DNA of 41,735 nt, from assembly GCA_947456855.1 (NCBI GenBank), contig CANGTR010000011.1:1-41735 (forward strand), read 5' to 3'. The position numbers and the translations under genes were made by a program. This stretch comes from Sphingobacteriia bacterium. Lineage in GTDB: Bacteria; Bacteroidota; Bacteroidia; Chitinophagales; Chitinophagaceae. Under the pieces are notes generated by a model. The model worked only from the letters and a program-made list of their open reading frames with translations. It was not told the DNA's origin and ran no database searches. This document shows, piece by piece, positions 25,014 through 34,571 of this stretch; position 1 is the first letter of the stretch, and each line of letters starts with the position of its first letter.

Positions 25014-26165
25014 CTAAATGTACATTTTAACGTCTTTAGCGGTTATTTCCTTTCCAGACAAGATGATCAACCGTTCAACTACATTTCTAAGTTCGCGAAT
25101 ATTCCCCGTCCAATTATGTTTTTGAAGCGCCTCCAATGCTGCAGGATTGATGGATTTTATCGATTGCCTGTATTCAAGTGCAATTTGTTCTAAAAAATGA
25201 TTTACCAAGAGCTCAATATCGGCTATTCGCTCATTTAAGGAGGGCACATGAATTAAGATTACGCCTAAACGGTGGTATAAATCTAAACGAAAGTTTTTTG
25301 CTTCTACTTCTTTCAATAAATCCTTATTGGTAGCAGCAATAACCCTTACATCTACACTGATTTCCTTATCGCCCCCCACTCTTGTTATTTTCCCTTCCTG
25401 TAATGCTCTCAACACTTTTGCCTGAGCTCCTAAACTCATGTCTCCAATCTCATCTAAAAACAAAGTACCCCCATTGGCTTGTTCAAATTTTCCGATACGC
25501 TGTTTTATGGCAGAAGTAAAAGAACCTTTTTCATGCCCAAATAATTCGCTCTCAATCAATTCACCAGGAATGGCTGCACAATTCACTTCAATGATTGGCG
25601 CAGCTGATCGATCACTTTTCTCATGAAGCCATCTAGCTACCAATTCTTTACCAGTTCCATTTTCACCAGTTATCAAAACCCTTGCATCGGTTGGGGCAAC
25701 TTTTTCAATGGTCTCTTTGATTTGAATAATTGGTTCACTATTTCCTATAATTTCTTGAACACCTGCAACTTTTTTCTTCAACACTTTTGTTTCTTGAACA
25801 AGTAAAGTTCTGTCAAGTGCATTGCGCAATGTGATCAATAATCTGTTTAAATCCGGAGGTTTAGCAATATAATCGAAAGCGCCTTTTTTTACCGCATCAA
25901 CTGCTGTTTCTATATTTCCATGACCACTTATAATAATAATAGGAATTTCAGGAAAAATTTCTTTCGCCTTTTGTAAAAATTCAATTCCATCCAATTTGGG
26001 CATTTTAATATCGCATAATACTGTATCAAAATTTCCTGCTTTAAATTTTTTCAACCCCTCCTCACCATCATTTGCTTCCTCTACCAAATATCCTTCGTTA
26101 GAAAGAATATCTTTTAACACATTGCGTATTGCTTTTTCGTCGTCGATGATTAATATGGATGCCAT
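25014..26165 (-). CDS. NtrC-type response regulator lacking a DNA-binding domain
   Basis: A 383-residue two-component response regulator. Residues 1-118 are a receiver domain with phospho-acceptor Asp52 (CDIKMPKLDG). Residues about 135-365 are a sigma-54-type AAA+ domain with Walker A GENGTGKE (167-174), Walker B GTLFLDEIGD (233-242) and the arginine-rich C-part NIRELRNVVER. The sigma-54 contact loop, normally GAFTGA, reads GSFTSA (214-219). The protein stops at VKMYI with no Fis-type helix-turn-helix, and only 71 bases follow before lepB, so no separate piece is left. No histidine kinase is nearby. It sits 24 bases after a TonB receptor gene and may be co-transcribed with it. Confidence 0.9.
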   Translation of the reverse strand: MASILIIDDEKAIRNVLKDILSNEGYLVEEANDGEEGLKKFKAGNFDTVLCDIKMPKLDGIEFLQKAKEIFPEIPIIIISGHGNIETAVDAVKKGAFDYIAKPPDLNRLLITLRNALDRTLLVQETKVLKKKVAGVQEIIGNSEPIIQIKETIEKVAPTDARVLITGENGTGKELVARWLHEKSDRSAAPIIEVNCAAIPGELIESELFGHEKGSFTSAIKQRIGKFEQANGGTLFLDEIGDMSLGAQAKVLRALQEGKITRVGGDKEISVDVRVIAATNKDLLKEVEAKNFRLDLYHRLGVILIHVPSLNERIADIELLVNHFLEQIALEYRQSIKSINPAALEALQKHNWTGNIRELRNVVERLIILSGKEITAKDVKMYI

Positions 26166-26189
26166 ATAATTATTTGTTTGCTAAGTTAA

Positions 26190-28262
26190 TCATTGAAACC
26201 CGATTCGGATGCCTGCATAAAAGTTTTTTGATGGGGCAGGATTAAAAAATCGATTGCCTGCTGCATTGATATCATTGCCCAAACTATACAATTGATTCAA
26301 TAAATTATCTGCACCAATAAATACATCAATTGCATATTTCTGCCATTTAACCAGTTTGCCCATTTTGGCCTGAACCAATTGATTGTGCTCTGTAAAAACA
26401 GTATTGGCATCATTTAAAGGAATTTTACTTGCAGCATTCATTGATACGTTAACATAATACCCACTTAGAAATAGAGATTGAATACCAATAAAAACAATTG
26501 TTTTAGGCACCCCGGTGATTGCATTTCCATTGAATGAATTTACTCCTTGCTTGTATTCAACAAACCGATAAGGTTGATAACTCAAAGAGCCATTGATTGC
26601 AAGCTGCCGCATTATTCCTGCTTTTCGGCTAATCAAATTGTGTTTGATCAATAATTCTACTCCTTCTTGCAAAGACGATCCGGCATTCACAAAATATTCT
26701 GCTCCAGATACATCATTCCTCCTTACAATAGCATTATTCAGCTTAAATCGATAGTATGATAAATCCAACATTAAATGATTGCCAAAGAAATTTCCTTTAA
26801 GGCCTGCTTCAAAATTCCAACCCTTCTCTGCTTCTAAAAAAGGATAGAAATTGCCATCGGATGGCCTTACTTCAGCCAAACTCGGCGATGAAAAACCTTT
26901 GGCTGCTACTAGGTATAAAAACATGTTTTTCATTGCTTGAAAAGACATAGCAATTCTTGGAACAAAGGGAGCATTGATTGTTCTTGTATTTAAAATTGGC
27001 TGAGCATCTGATGGCCTTTTATAATCGTACAATTGTTGATTACTGCTAAACCCAGCTGTAATCAATAGTTTTTTAACAACTTGCCATTTCAATTGAGAGA
27101 AAAAAAATTGTTGCTTACTAAAAACAAAGTCTTTACTAATCAGATTCCCAGGAATACCGGCATTGTTCAAATAATTATTAATTGCAGACTCATTCATCAA
27201 TAACTCAATTCCATTTACCCATTGTATATAATTGTTGTTATTGAATGGTGTGTAAACATGTTGAAAACCAATATTGAAATTGGTTTCATTTCTTTGCTCG
27301 TAATTGGTTATAAATGGATTTTTAAATGCAGTTCTATTAAGAGAAACAAACCATTTGATGCTATGGTACTGATTGAACTGATATTTGTGTGAAATGGCCC
27401 CAAAAATGGTTTGATTAAAAACAGCCGTATTTTGTTGCACAGATCCAGGCAACGTAGCAGTTGGTTGTCTGGACAATTGAGGATTCAATTGCATTTGAGC
27501 TGAAGTGATTCCTCCAGGCGTTCCGTAATTTAAATCTGTTACAAATAACAAAGTATTAAAAATACTTTTTGTGGTTTTCATGGCCGTTTGCCATACCAAT
27601 CCATTTTTTTGAAGAAAAGATTGTTCTCTATATCCATCTGTAACCAATCGATGAATTTGCAAAGAAGAACTGAATTGTTTATTTGAATATTTCCATTCTC
27701 CTTGTTGCTGATTCATTCCAAAAGACCCAACAGAGAAGCCGAAATCAAAAGATTGATTGATTGAATCAGCAAATAAAATAGGCTTATTCAATAAAATAGC
27801 ACCTCCGGTTCCAGCCCCATACATACTGGAAGCAGGTCCCTTGGCAACTTCTACTTGACTTACAGACTGCAGGTCTAATAAATTAATGTATGTATTTCCT
27901 GTTGCATCCGATAAAGGAATTTCATTCCAATACAGTTTGATGTTTCTAACCCCAAAAGGCGAACGCAAAGAACTTCCCCTGAGTGATACTCTATAACTAC
28001 CTGGGGATCGTTCTTCCATTCTAACACCAGGCAAACTATTCAACACTGGAACAAAAGACAAGGAGGAAAAGCTTGCTAAATCTTTAGAAGAAACCAATGC
28101 AATGGAACCCGGAACTTCTATCCAACGTCTGTTGGTATTAAAAGCAGTAACAATAACTTCTTTTAAAGTAGTATCTTTTTGAAAACGAATTGTATCAGAT
28201 TGCGCTATCCCTGAGTGAAACATCAAACAGCTAATAAAAAAGAATACGCAATTTTTAAACAC
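26190..28262 (-). CDS. TonB-dependent outer-membrane receptor
   Basis: A 690-residue receptor with a signal peptide (1-20, ending HSGIAQ). There is no carboxypeptidase-like N-terminal domain; the plug begins soon after (LKEVIVTAFN is a TonB-box-like segment). Plug motifs include GVRMEERSPGSYRVSLRG and VEVAKGPASSMYGAGTGGAILL. The barrel ends in aromatic residues (YAGIRIGFQ). It is likely a siderophore, vitamin B12 or metal-complex receptor, but the ligand cannot be told. It starts two bases after the end of pdhB, so the genes are probably co-transcribed. Confidence 0.9.
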   Translation of the reverse strand: MFKNCVFFFISCLMFHSGIAQSDTIRFQKDTTLKEVIVTAFNTNRRWIEVPGSIALVSSKDLASFSSLSFVPVLNSLPGVRMEERSPGSYRVSLRGSSLRSPFGVRNIKLYWNEIPLSDATGNTYINLLDLQSVSQVEVAKGPASSMYGAGTGGAILLNKPILFADSINQSFDFGFSVGSFGMNQQQGEWKYSNKQFSSSLQIHRLVTDGYREQSFLQKNGLVWQTAMKTTKSIFNTLLFVTDLNYGTPGGITSAQMQLNPQLSRQPTATLPGSVQQNTAVFNQTIFGAISHKYQFNQYHSIKWFVSLNRTAFKNPFITNYEQRNETNFNIGFQHVYTPFNNNNYIQWVNGIELLMNESAINNYLNNAGIPGNLISKDFVFSKQQFFFSQLKWQVVKKLLITAGFSSNQQLYDYKRPSDAQPILNTRTINAPFVPRIAMSFQAMKNMFLYLVAAKGFSSPSLAEVRPSDGNFYPFLEAEKGWNFEAGLKGNFFGNHLMLDLSYYRFKLNNAIVRRNDVSGAEYFVNAGSSLQEGVELLIKHNLISRKAGIMRQLAINGSLSYQPYRFVEYKQGVNSFNGNAITGVPKTIVFIGIQSLFLSGYYVNVSMNAASKIPLNDANTVFTEHNQLVQAKMGKLVKWQKYAIDVFIGADNLLNQLYSLGNDINAAGNRFFNPAPSKNFYAGIRIGFQ

Positions 28263-28264
28263 AA

Positions 28265-29251
28265 TTATTTTTTCATGTACATCACTTCTTTCACCAACTT
28301 AACTGTTCTACTAACATCTGGCATAGCCAATGCAGTTAAATTAGGCGCATAGTGCATAGGAGCATCTGCGCTGGTAATGCGGCGAATTGGTGCATCTAAA
28401 TAATCAAATCCTTCTTTTTGTATGCGATAGGTAATCTCAGAAGATACAGATGCAAATGGCCATTGTTCTTCTACAATCACCAATCGATTGGTTTTTTTAA
28501 TGCTTTCAAGAATAGTCATCCAATCCAATGGACGTATTGTTCTTAAATCAATTACTTCGGCACTGATTCCTTCTTTATCTAATTCAGCAGCAGCACCCAA
28601 GGCCACTTTCATCATTTTATTATAGGATACAATTGTTATATCTCTTCCTTGTTTTTTAACATCCGCCTTGCCCAATGGAATATAATATTCCTCCTCAGGC
28701 ACTTCCGACTTATCGCCATACATCACTTCACTTTCCATAAACATAACAGGATCTTGTTCATAACGTATTGCTTGTTTCAATAACCCCTTAGCATCATATC
28801 CATTTGATGGAGAAACAACTTTTAATCCTGGTATATTGGCATAATAACTTTCAAATGCCGTAGAGTGTTGAGCTCCAAGCTGACCAGCACTTCCGTTTGG
28901 CCCTCTGCAAACAATCGGACAACTAATTTGCCCGCCACTCATGGCCAACATTTTAGAAGCCGTATTTAAAATTTGGTCCATTGCCAAAACAGCAAAATTC
29001 CAAGTCATAAATTCAACGATTGGGCGTAAACCACTTTGAGCCGCACCTACAGCAACTGCTGTAAAACCCAGTTCTGCAATAGGCGTATCAATTACTCTTT
29101 TTGCACCAAATTCTGCTAGCATACCTTGGCTTACTTTATATGCACCATTGTATTCTGCTACTTCCTCCCCCATTAAAAATACTCGATCGTCTCTTCTCAT
29201 CTCTTCACTCATCGCCTCACGAAGGGCTTCTCTAAAAGCTATTGAACGCAT
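28265..29251 (-). CDS. pdhB: Pyruvate dehydrogenase E1 component, beta subunit
   Basis: A 328-residue thiamine-diphosphate-dependent E1 beta subunit. The start MRSIAFREALREAMSEEM, the MGEEVAEYNGAYKVSQG block, DTPIAELGFTAVAVGAA and the C-terminal transketolase domain (EVIDLRTIRPLD, VVIVEEQWPF-like VIVEEQWPFA) are characteristic. With E1 alpha (not in the window), E2 and E3 it turns pyruvate into acetyl-CoA; the E2 lipoyl group would be supplied through LipB. A -7 box lies upstream at 29279-29286. Branched-chain or acetoin E1 beta is a less likely alternative. Confidence 0.93.
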   Translation of the reverse strand: MRSIAFREALREAMSEEMRRDDRVFLMGEEVAEYNGAYKVSQGMLAEFGAKRVIDTPIAELGFTAVAVGAAQSGLRPIVEFMTWNFAVLAMDQILNTASKMLAMSGGQISCPIVCRGPNGSAGQLGAQHSTAFESYYANIPGLKVVSPSNGYDAKGLLKQAIRYEQDPVMFMESEVMYGDKSEVPEEEYYIPLGKADVKKQGRDITIVSYNKMMKVALGAAAELDKEGISAEVIDLRTIRPLDWMTILESIKKTNRLVIVEEQWPFASVSSEITYRIQKEGFDYLDAPIRRITSADAPMHYAPNLTALAMPDVSRTVKLVKEVMYMKK

Positions 29252-29278
29252 AGTTGGTCTTTTTTTTTAAAATGAGCA

Positions 29279-29286
29279 CAAAAATA
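29279..29286 (-). promoter_or_regulatory. -7 box for pdhB
   Basis: The minus strand reads TATTTTTG, an exact TAnnTTTG, ending 27 bases before the pdhB ATG at 29251. It lies just downstream of the terminator of the preceding minus-strand receptor gene, so pdhB is an independent unit. Confidence 0.55.
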
Positions 29287-29307
29287 GCCCATATTGACAT
29301 ATAAAAC

Positions 29308-29343
29308 GAAAAAATCCCTTCCTGAAAAACCAGGAAGGGATTT
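29308..29343 (-). terminator. Strong terminator after the large TonB receptor gene
   Basis: A perfect 13-bp stem, AAATCCCTTCCTG (29312-29324) with CAGGAAGGGATTT (29331-29343), encloses an AAAAAC loop. On the minus strand a T run follows. It ends the transcript of the receptor gene whose stop is at 29368. Confidence 0.9.
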
Positions 29344-29367
29344 ATATACTTACTATCCTTCTACATA

Positions 29368-32310
29368 TTAAAATACATTCCAGCCAAAGCTCACATAGTA
29401 CAATCCACCGATTTGTACATTACCAAATCCGTTGTAGTAGTACTTATTGAAAATATTGGTACCACCAAATTTCAAAATAGATTTAGACTTAGGGAATTTA
29501 TAGTTTAATTGAGCATCTACAGTAGAATAAGAAGGCACTTGACCACTAGCAAATGTTCCTTCATACAAGAATGAATCTACCCATCTGTACAACACATTAA
29601 ATCCGAAACGATTGTCTTTACCAAAACCGCTATTAGCTATACCGCCATTGAAACGCATTTTAGGTGTGTTGAAAAAAGACACAAATCCTGGAGGTAAATC
29701 TCCAATAACATCAGAATATACATTGGCGTTAACAGAGAAGTTCTTAGGTAATAAATACTCTGCAGAAGCACCCCAACCTGTTACATCAACAGAACCTGGT
29801 GCATTTACAGTAATACTGTATGCATTTCTTGTAGCCGCATTTAATAAGTTAGCAGGATTGCTAGGTAGTCCTGCTCTTTGTTGAAGCACATTTACTCCAC
29901 TTAAAAAATCCCTGTATTTAGCTTGGTATGCATAAACATCAATCAATAATTTTTTAGCAATTAAACCCTTGTAACCAACTTCAAATGAAGTAGTAGATTC
30001 AGGCTTTAATTCACCAAACTGTTGTACTCGTAGCAAAGCAGGGTTTGGAGCACCAGCCAATGCGCTTGCACCAAATGCTTGTACACTAGGAACGGTATAA
30101 GCAGGATTTCCTTGGAAATTATAAAAATCTCTCAAAGCGGGTAATCCGCCCATTAATCTACCATTGCTGGTATTCAAATTAATCCACTGATTCTGTGTGG
30201 TTGGGAAACGGTAAGCTGTTTGATAAGAAAAACGAAGATTATGGTCTTGAGCCAATTTAACTACCGCAGAAACTCTTGGGGTAAAGCGACCTTTGAAATT
30301 GGTGTTTTTATCGTAACGGCCAGAACCGGTAACTTTCAATCGATCTCCAAAAAATTTCTGAGAGATTTGTAAGTAAGCGCCTGTTTCATTGATTTTAATA
30401 GGACCAGCTGTATCGGCAAAAATGGTTCCATTAGAATTTAATTGGAATTGACGCCAGTTACCACCAACCAATACATCGGTACCGTTCTTAGCCAATCCCA
30501 AAGCTTCAGTTAAATTGTATTGGCCATCTAGTGCTAATAATTTTGTTCTATCAACAAACAAACCACCACCCGCAGAGATAGGCAATCCTGCCACACCTTG
30601 GAACAATGGGTTATTCATGATATTGCTAGTAGGTCTGCCTTGATCAGCAACACCACGAGCAGTAGTATGAGGAATTAAACTATTTTGGGCAACAGCGCCA
30701 GATGCAGCATTTTGTGCTGCAGCAACAGCCTGTGCTGGCGTTAAACCTGAGGCTAAGCCAGCCCCATATGCAGCACCCAAAGCTTGGCCATAAATACCTG
30801 CAGCAGTACTCACCATGCTTCCAATGTATTGAGGATACCATTGAGTAGCACTTGGTTTCCAAGCCTCGTTAAACAATCTTGTTGTTGTTACAGTAGCATA
30901 AGAACTACCAGAGTTTTCACGAGTTGTATACGCTCTTACATACCAGTTTTTTGATTTTAACTCGGCTTTGTATTGACCCAATGTGAAATCTTTGATAGAG
31001 TAACGATCTACACCAGTGTATACTGTTGTTCCAGTACCCCAGTTACCCGCCAAAATAGCTTCTACTTTATCATTGATTTTGTAGTGTAATGCAGCATTGA
31101 ACTTGAAATTTAAAGTAGTTGGATCCACCACTTGATTCTCATTATAACCAGTTCTAGAAACAGGAGTAGGTTGATTAGCATAATATCCTAAAACTCCTGA
31201 AGCAGGAATTTGAAAATTTCCAAAACCAGGCAAATTAATAACTCCTAAAACTGGAGTAGATGCAATAACTCCTCTAAATGCAGGGCTTAAATCACTAGTG
31301 GTTTCATCACCATAAATATTTACCCCATCGAAATTTGGATCAGAAACCCTATTTCCACCTCTTACTTCTCCGTTTGGATTGGCTGAGAGTGGAGATCTTA
31401 AATAGTTGCTGTTATTATTAGCAGTCCAGTCTTGTGCTTGTACAAATTGTGCATTGATTTTATATGCAAATTTTTCGTTGATTTTCTTGGCCCAACGAAC
31501 ACTCCAATCATAATAAGCCGCACGAGGACGTTGATAACTATCAACATGGTTTACTCCTTGTTTAATTTGAAAACTCATGCCTTGGTATTTGAATGGGTTT
31601 TTACTATTAATAAGTAAAGTACCATTTGTACCACCAGGGCCATATAATGCAGAAGAAGCACCTTGCAATAATTCAATATTGTCTACATCTAACTCAGTAA
31701 CACCAGTAATATTACCTACAGAGAAGTTAAGACCTGGCGCTTGGTTATCCATTCCATCCACAATCTGGTTTAAACGTGTATTACCAGAGCTGTTAAAACC
31801 ACGCGTACCAACACTCGTAAAAGTTAAACTCGCAGAAACTACGTCTACACCCTTCAAACTAGCTATTAAATCATAATAGTTTGCTGATGGTGCATTGCGA
31901 ATAGCTGATGCGCTTAATCTTTCTATTGAAACAGGAGACTCTAAAATTCTCTCAGGAACTCTTGAAGCAGAAACTACAATCTCATCACCCAAAGTGAAAG
32001 CGGTTTCTAAATCAACAGCAATATTTTCATTGTTGCTTTTAACTACAACTTCTTTAGCTGCATATCCAACAGAAGATATAACTAAAGTAAAAGGTAGTTT
32101 TTGAACTGTAGAAAACTTAAAATTACCCTTGTCGTCGGTGTAAGTTCCAGCAGCTCCTCCTTTTACAGAAACGGATACCGCAGATAGTAATTCTTTAGAT
32201 TTACCGTTTTTAATAGTACCTGAAACTGTTGTAGACTGTTGTGCAAAAGCAGTAAAACTCAGCGCCGTTGCAAACAACACCATACCTAAATGGGCTAATA
32301 ATCTTCTCAT
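29368..32310 (-). CDS. TonB-dependent receptor with carboxypeptidase-like N-terminal domain
   Basis: A 980-residue outer-membrane receptor. A signal peptide (1-23, ending TAFAQ) is followed by a carboxypeptidase-regulatory-like domain (about 28-105, VSGTIKNGKSKELLSAVSVS), a TonB-box-like EIVVSASR, the plug (about 115-240, with GTRGFNSSGNTRLNQIVDGMD and NIELLQGASSALYGPGGTNG) and the beta barrel to the end. A stretch rich in Ala and Gly near residues 505-545 looks like an extended loop. No SusD-like gene is adjacent, so it is not a classic Sus pair. Substrate is unknown. It forms a single-gene unit bounded by the strong terminator at 29308-29343. Confidence 0.92.
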   Translation of the reverse strand: MRRLLAHLGMVLFATALSFTAFAQQSTTVSGTIKNGKSKELLSAVSVSVKGGAAGTYTDDKGNFKFSTVQKLPFTLVISSVGYAAKEVVVKSNNENIAVDLETAFTLGDEIVVSASRVPERILESPVSIERLSASAIRNAPSANYYDLIASLKGVDVVSASLTFTSVGTRGFNSSGNTRLNQIVDGMDNQAPGLNFSVGNITGVTELDVDNIELLQGASSALYGPGGTNGTLLINSKNPFKYQGMSFQIKQGVNHVDSYQRPRAAYYDWSVRWAKKINEKFAYKINAQFVQAQDWTANNNSNYLRSPLSANPNGEVRGGNRVSDPNFDGVNIYGDETTSDLSPAFRGVIASTPVLGVINLPGFGNFQIPASGVLGYYANQPTPVSRTGYNENQVVDPTTLNFKFNAALHYKINDKVEAILAGNWGTGTTVYTGVDRYSIKDFTLGQYKAELKSKNWYVRAYTTRENSGSSYATVTTTRLFNEAWKPSATQWYPQYIGSMVSTAAGIYGQALGAAYGAGLASGLTPAQAVAAAQNAASGAVAQNSLIPHTTARGVADQGRPTSNIMNNPLFQGVAGLPISAGGGLFVDRTKLLALDGQYNLTEALGLAKNGTDVLVGGNWRQFQLNSNGTIFADTAGPIKINETGAYLQISQKFFGDRLKVTGSGRYDKNTNFKGRFTPRVSAVVKLAQDHNLRFSYQTAYRFPTTQNQWINLNTSNGRLMGGLPALRDFYNFQGNPAYTVPSVQAFGASALAGAPNPALLRVQQFGELKPESTTSFEVGYKGLIAKKLLIDVYAYQAKYRDFLSGVNVLQQRAGLPSNPANLLNAATRNAYSITVNAPGSVDVTGWGASAEYLLPKNFSVNANVYSDVIGDLPPGFVSFFNTPKMRFNGGIANSGFGKDNRFGFNVLYRWVDSFLYEGTFASGQVPSYSTVDAQLNYKFPKSKSILKFGGTNIFNKYYYNGFGNVQIGGLYYVSFGWNVF

Positions 32311-32445
32311 ATTGGCAATTTTTGTTTATAATAACAAGCAAATTAGTATATGTTAAGTACTTGTAAAAATTTAATTTTCAATATTTCCATTTTTTATTGT
32401 GGAGAAAAATACCCAAATGCAGCCCTTAATACTGGTTTCTAGGTT

Positions 32446-32453
32446 TATTTTTG
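32446..32453 (+). promoter_or_regulatory. -7 box four bases before the purC ATG
   Basis: TATTTTTG is an exact TAnnTTTG and ends four bases before the ATG at 32458. No clear -33 TTG at normal spacing. This is the same geometry as at lipB and rluD and predicts a message with almost no leader. Confidence 0.55.
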
Positions 32454-32457
32454 AAGC

Positions 32458-33384
32458 ATGTCGACCCAAATATTCCCTCAGCAAACCGGTTTTTACAAAG
32501 GAAAAGTTCGTGATGTGTACTATATCCAAGAAAACTGGCTGGTAATGATAGCCAGTGACCGTATTTCAGCTTTTGATGTGATACTGCCAAGAACCATACC
32601 TTTTAAAGGGCAAGTGTTGAACCAGATTGCTGCATATATGTTGCACAAAACAGCCGATATCTGTCCAAATTGGCTAATTAGTAACCCAGCCCCCAATGTT
32701 TCCATTGGCAAAAAATGCAACCCATTTAAGATAGAGATGGTGGTTCGTGGCAATTTAGTTGGGCATGCCTGGAGAACCTATCAATCAGGAAATAGAATGA
32801 TATGTGGAGCAAAAATGATTGATGGATTGAAAGAAAATGACTTCTTCCCAACACCCATCGTTACTCCATCAACAAAAGCAGCCGAAGGCCATGACGAGGA
32901 TATTTCAAAAGATGAAATTATCAAACAAGGATTAGCCTCCTTAGCAGAATGGAATCAATTGGAAAATTATGCTTTGCAATTGTTTGAAAGAGGAAAAGCC
33001 ATTGCAGCTAAGCAGGGTTTGATTTTAGCTGATACCAAATATGAATTTGGAAAAATTGGAAATACCATTTACTTAATGGATGAAATTCATACACCAGATT
33101 CTTCTAGGTATTTTTATGCAGATGGATTTGAAGAAAGGCAGCAAAAAGGAGAACGTCAAAAACAACTAAGCAAAGAATTTGTAAGAGAGTGGTTGATCGA
33201 AAACAATTTCATGGGAAAGGAAAATCAAACCGTTCCTGCCATGTCGGATGAATGGGTTAATACCATAAGCCTTCGCTATATTGAATTGTATGAAAAAGTG
33301 ATTGGCGAAAAATTTGTACCAGAGCCACTTACCGAGGAAGCAACTCAGCAAAAAATAAAAGAAGCCTTGTATCCTTTGCTATAA
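32458..33384 (+). CDS. purC: Phosphoribosylaminoimidazole-succinocarboxamide synthase
   Basis: PurC joins aspartate to CAIR in de novo purine synthesis. The 308-residue protein has GKVRDVYY (residues 15-22), SDRISAFD (34-41), [13 protein letters not shown], and DTKYEFG followed by [13 protein letters not shown], all SAICAR-synthase signatures. Length matches the longer, yeast-like type rather than the about 240-residue enterobacterial form. It is convergent with trhO, six bases apart, without a visible terminator. Confidence 0.96.
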   Translation: MSTQIFPQQTGFYKGKVRDVYYIQENWLVMIASDRISAFDVILPRTIPFKGQVLNQIAAYMLHKTADICPNWLISNPAPNVSIGKKCNPFKIEMVVRGNLVGHAWRTYQSGNRMICGAKMIDGLKENDFFPTPIVTPSTKAAEGHDEDISKDEIIKQGLASLAEWNQLENYALQLFERGKAIAAKQGLILADTKYEFGKIGNTIYLMDEIHTPDSSRYFYADGFEERQQKGERQKQLSKEFVREWLIENNFMGKENQTVPAMSDEWVNTISLRYIELYEKVIGEKFVPEPLTEEATQQKIKEALYPLL

Positions 33385-33390
33385 GCACCC

Positions 33391-34479
33391 TTAAGTTGAT
33401 CGATCTCCTGCGTTTAATAGATCCGACAGTTTTGGTCTGAGTCGAGCACTGCTTTTATTAAAAATGTTTTGACCTTTATCAATCCCTTTTCTAATGGCTT
33501 CTTGGCGTTCTTTAGGCAAATGAATGGTTGCTACACATTCATTACTGCAACAACCATTGAACTGATCTGCACATGATGCACATTGAATAAACAATAAATG
33601 GCAACCATCGTTTTTACAATTGGTATGCGTATCACAAGGCTTACCACATTGATGACAATTGGCAATAATGTCTTCGGTAACTCGCTCTCCTAAACGATCA
33701 TCAAAAACAAAATTCTTTCCAATGAATTTTGCGGGTAAATTTTGCTCTTTGATTTCTTTTGAATAATGAATGATGCCTCCTTCTAAATGATACACATTTT
33801 CAAATCCTTGATGCAACATATAGGCACTTGCTTTCTCGCAACGGATTCCTCCGGTGCAATACATGATGATATTTTTTTGCTCTTTCCCTTTAAGCATATC
33901 AACTGCCATAGGAAGTTGATCTCGAAAAGTATCAGATGGAATTTGAACAGCATTTTCGAAATGACCTACTTCAAATTCATAATGATTGCGCATATCTACC
34001 ACAACTGTATCGGCGTTATTCAGTAGCTCATTCATTTGAACTGCATTTACATACTTGCCTTTTTTTTCCATAGAAAAATGAGGGTCTTCAATTCCATCAG
34101 CTACAATTTTATCACGCACTTTTATTTTCAATACCCAAAAGCTTTTCCCTTGTTTCAATTCATCATTTAAACCATTTGCATCTTCCACTGCAACATTCAG
34201 TCGGAGATCTTCTAAGCCTTTGTGATTTTGCAAAATATTTTTGAAATCGGCCAAGAAATGATCAGGAACACTCACTTGTGCATTGATGCCTTCTTTTGCA
34301 ATATATATTCTGCCAAAAACAGAAATAGATGTCAATTGTTTATACAAATCATCTCTAAACTGTTGAGGATTTTGAATGGCGAGGTAACGATAAAAACTAA
34401 TTGTGGTTCTTTTGAAAGTTTCTTTCATCAAAAGCGCCTTCAACTCCTTATTGGAGATACGATTGTGTAATACAGCCAT
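33391..34479 (-). CDS. trhO: tRNA uridine(34) hydroxylase, rhodanese family
   Basis: TrhO (YceA, UPF0176) helps make 5-hydroxyuridine at tRNA position 34. The 362-residue protein has an N-terminal acylphosphatase-like domain (about 1-100), a rhodanese domain with the active-site loop [12 protein letters not shown], and a Cys-rich C-terminal region ([14 protein letters not shown], then CASC and CCSNEC) that probably binds zinc. I start at the ATG 34479 ([14 protein letters not shown]), the family start; an upstream in-frame ATG at 34503 overlaps a small inverted repeat. It ends six bases from the convergent purC. Confidence 0.93.
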   Translation of the reverse strand: MAVLHNRISNKELKALLMKETFKRTTISFYRYLAIQNPQQFRDDLYKQLTSISVFGRIYIAKEGINAQVSVPDHFLADFKNILQNHKGLEDLRLNVAVEDANGLNDELKQGKSFWVLKIKVRDKIVADGIEDPHFSMEKKGKYVNAVQMNELLNNADTVVVDMRNHYEFEVGHFENAVQIPSDTFRDQLPMAVDMLKGKEQKNIIMYCTGGIRCEKASAYMLHQGFENVYHLEGGIIHYSKEIKEQNLPAKFIGKNFVFDDRLGERVTEDIIANCHQCGKPCDTHTNCKNDGCHLLFIQCASCADQFNGCCSNECVATIHLPKERQEAIRKGIDKGQNIFNKSSARLRPKLSDLLNAGDRST

Positions 34480-34495
34480 TGAATTTAATTTTAGA

Positions 34496-34511
34496 CATAG
34501 CATGCGCTATG
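34496..34511. repeat. Short inverted repeat upstream of trhO
   Basis: CATAGC (34496-34501) and GCTATG (34506-34511) flank an ATGC loop, 16 bases before the trhO start. It could be a regulator site or hairpin in the leader; no function can be assigned. Confidence 0.4.
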
Positions 34512-34571
34512 TTCCAATTTTTAAATAGGAGCCGCTTGCAGGGCAGCCAAAATCAATCATAAAGTTAACAT

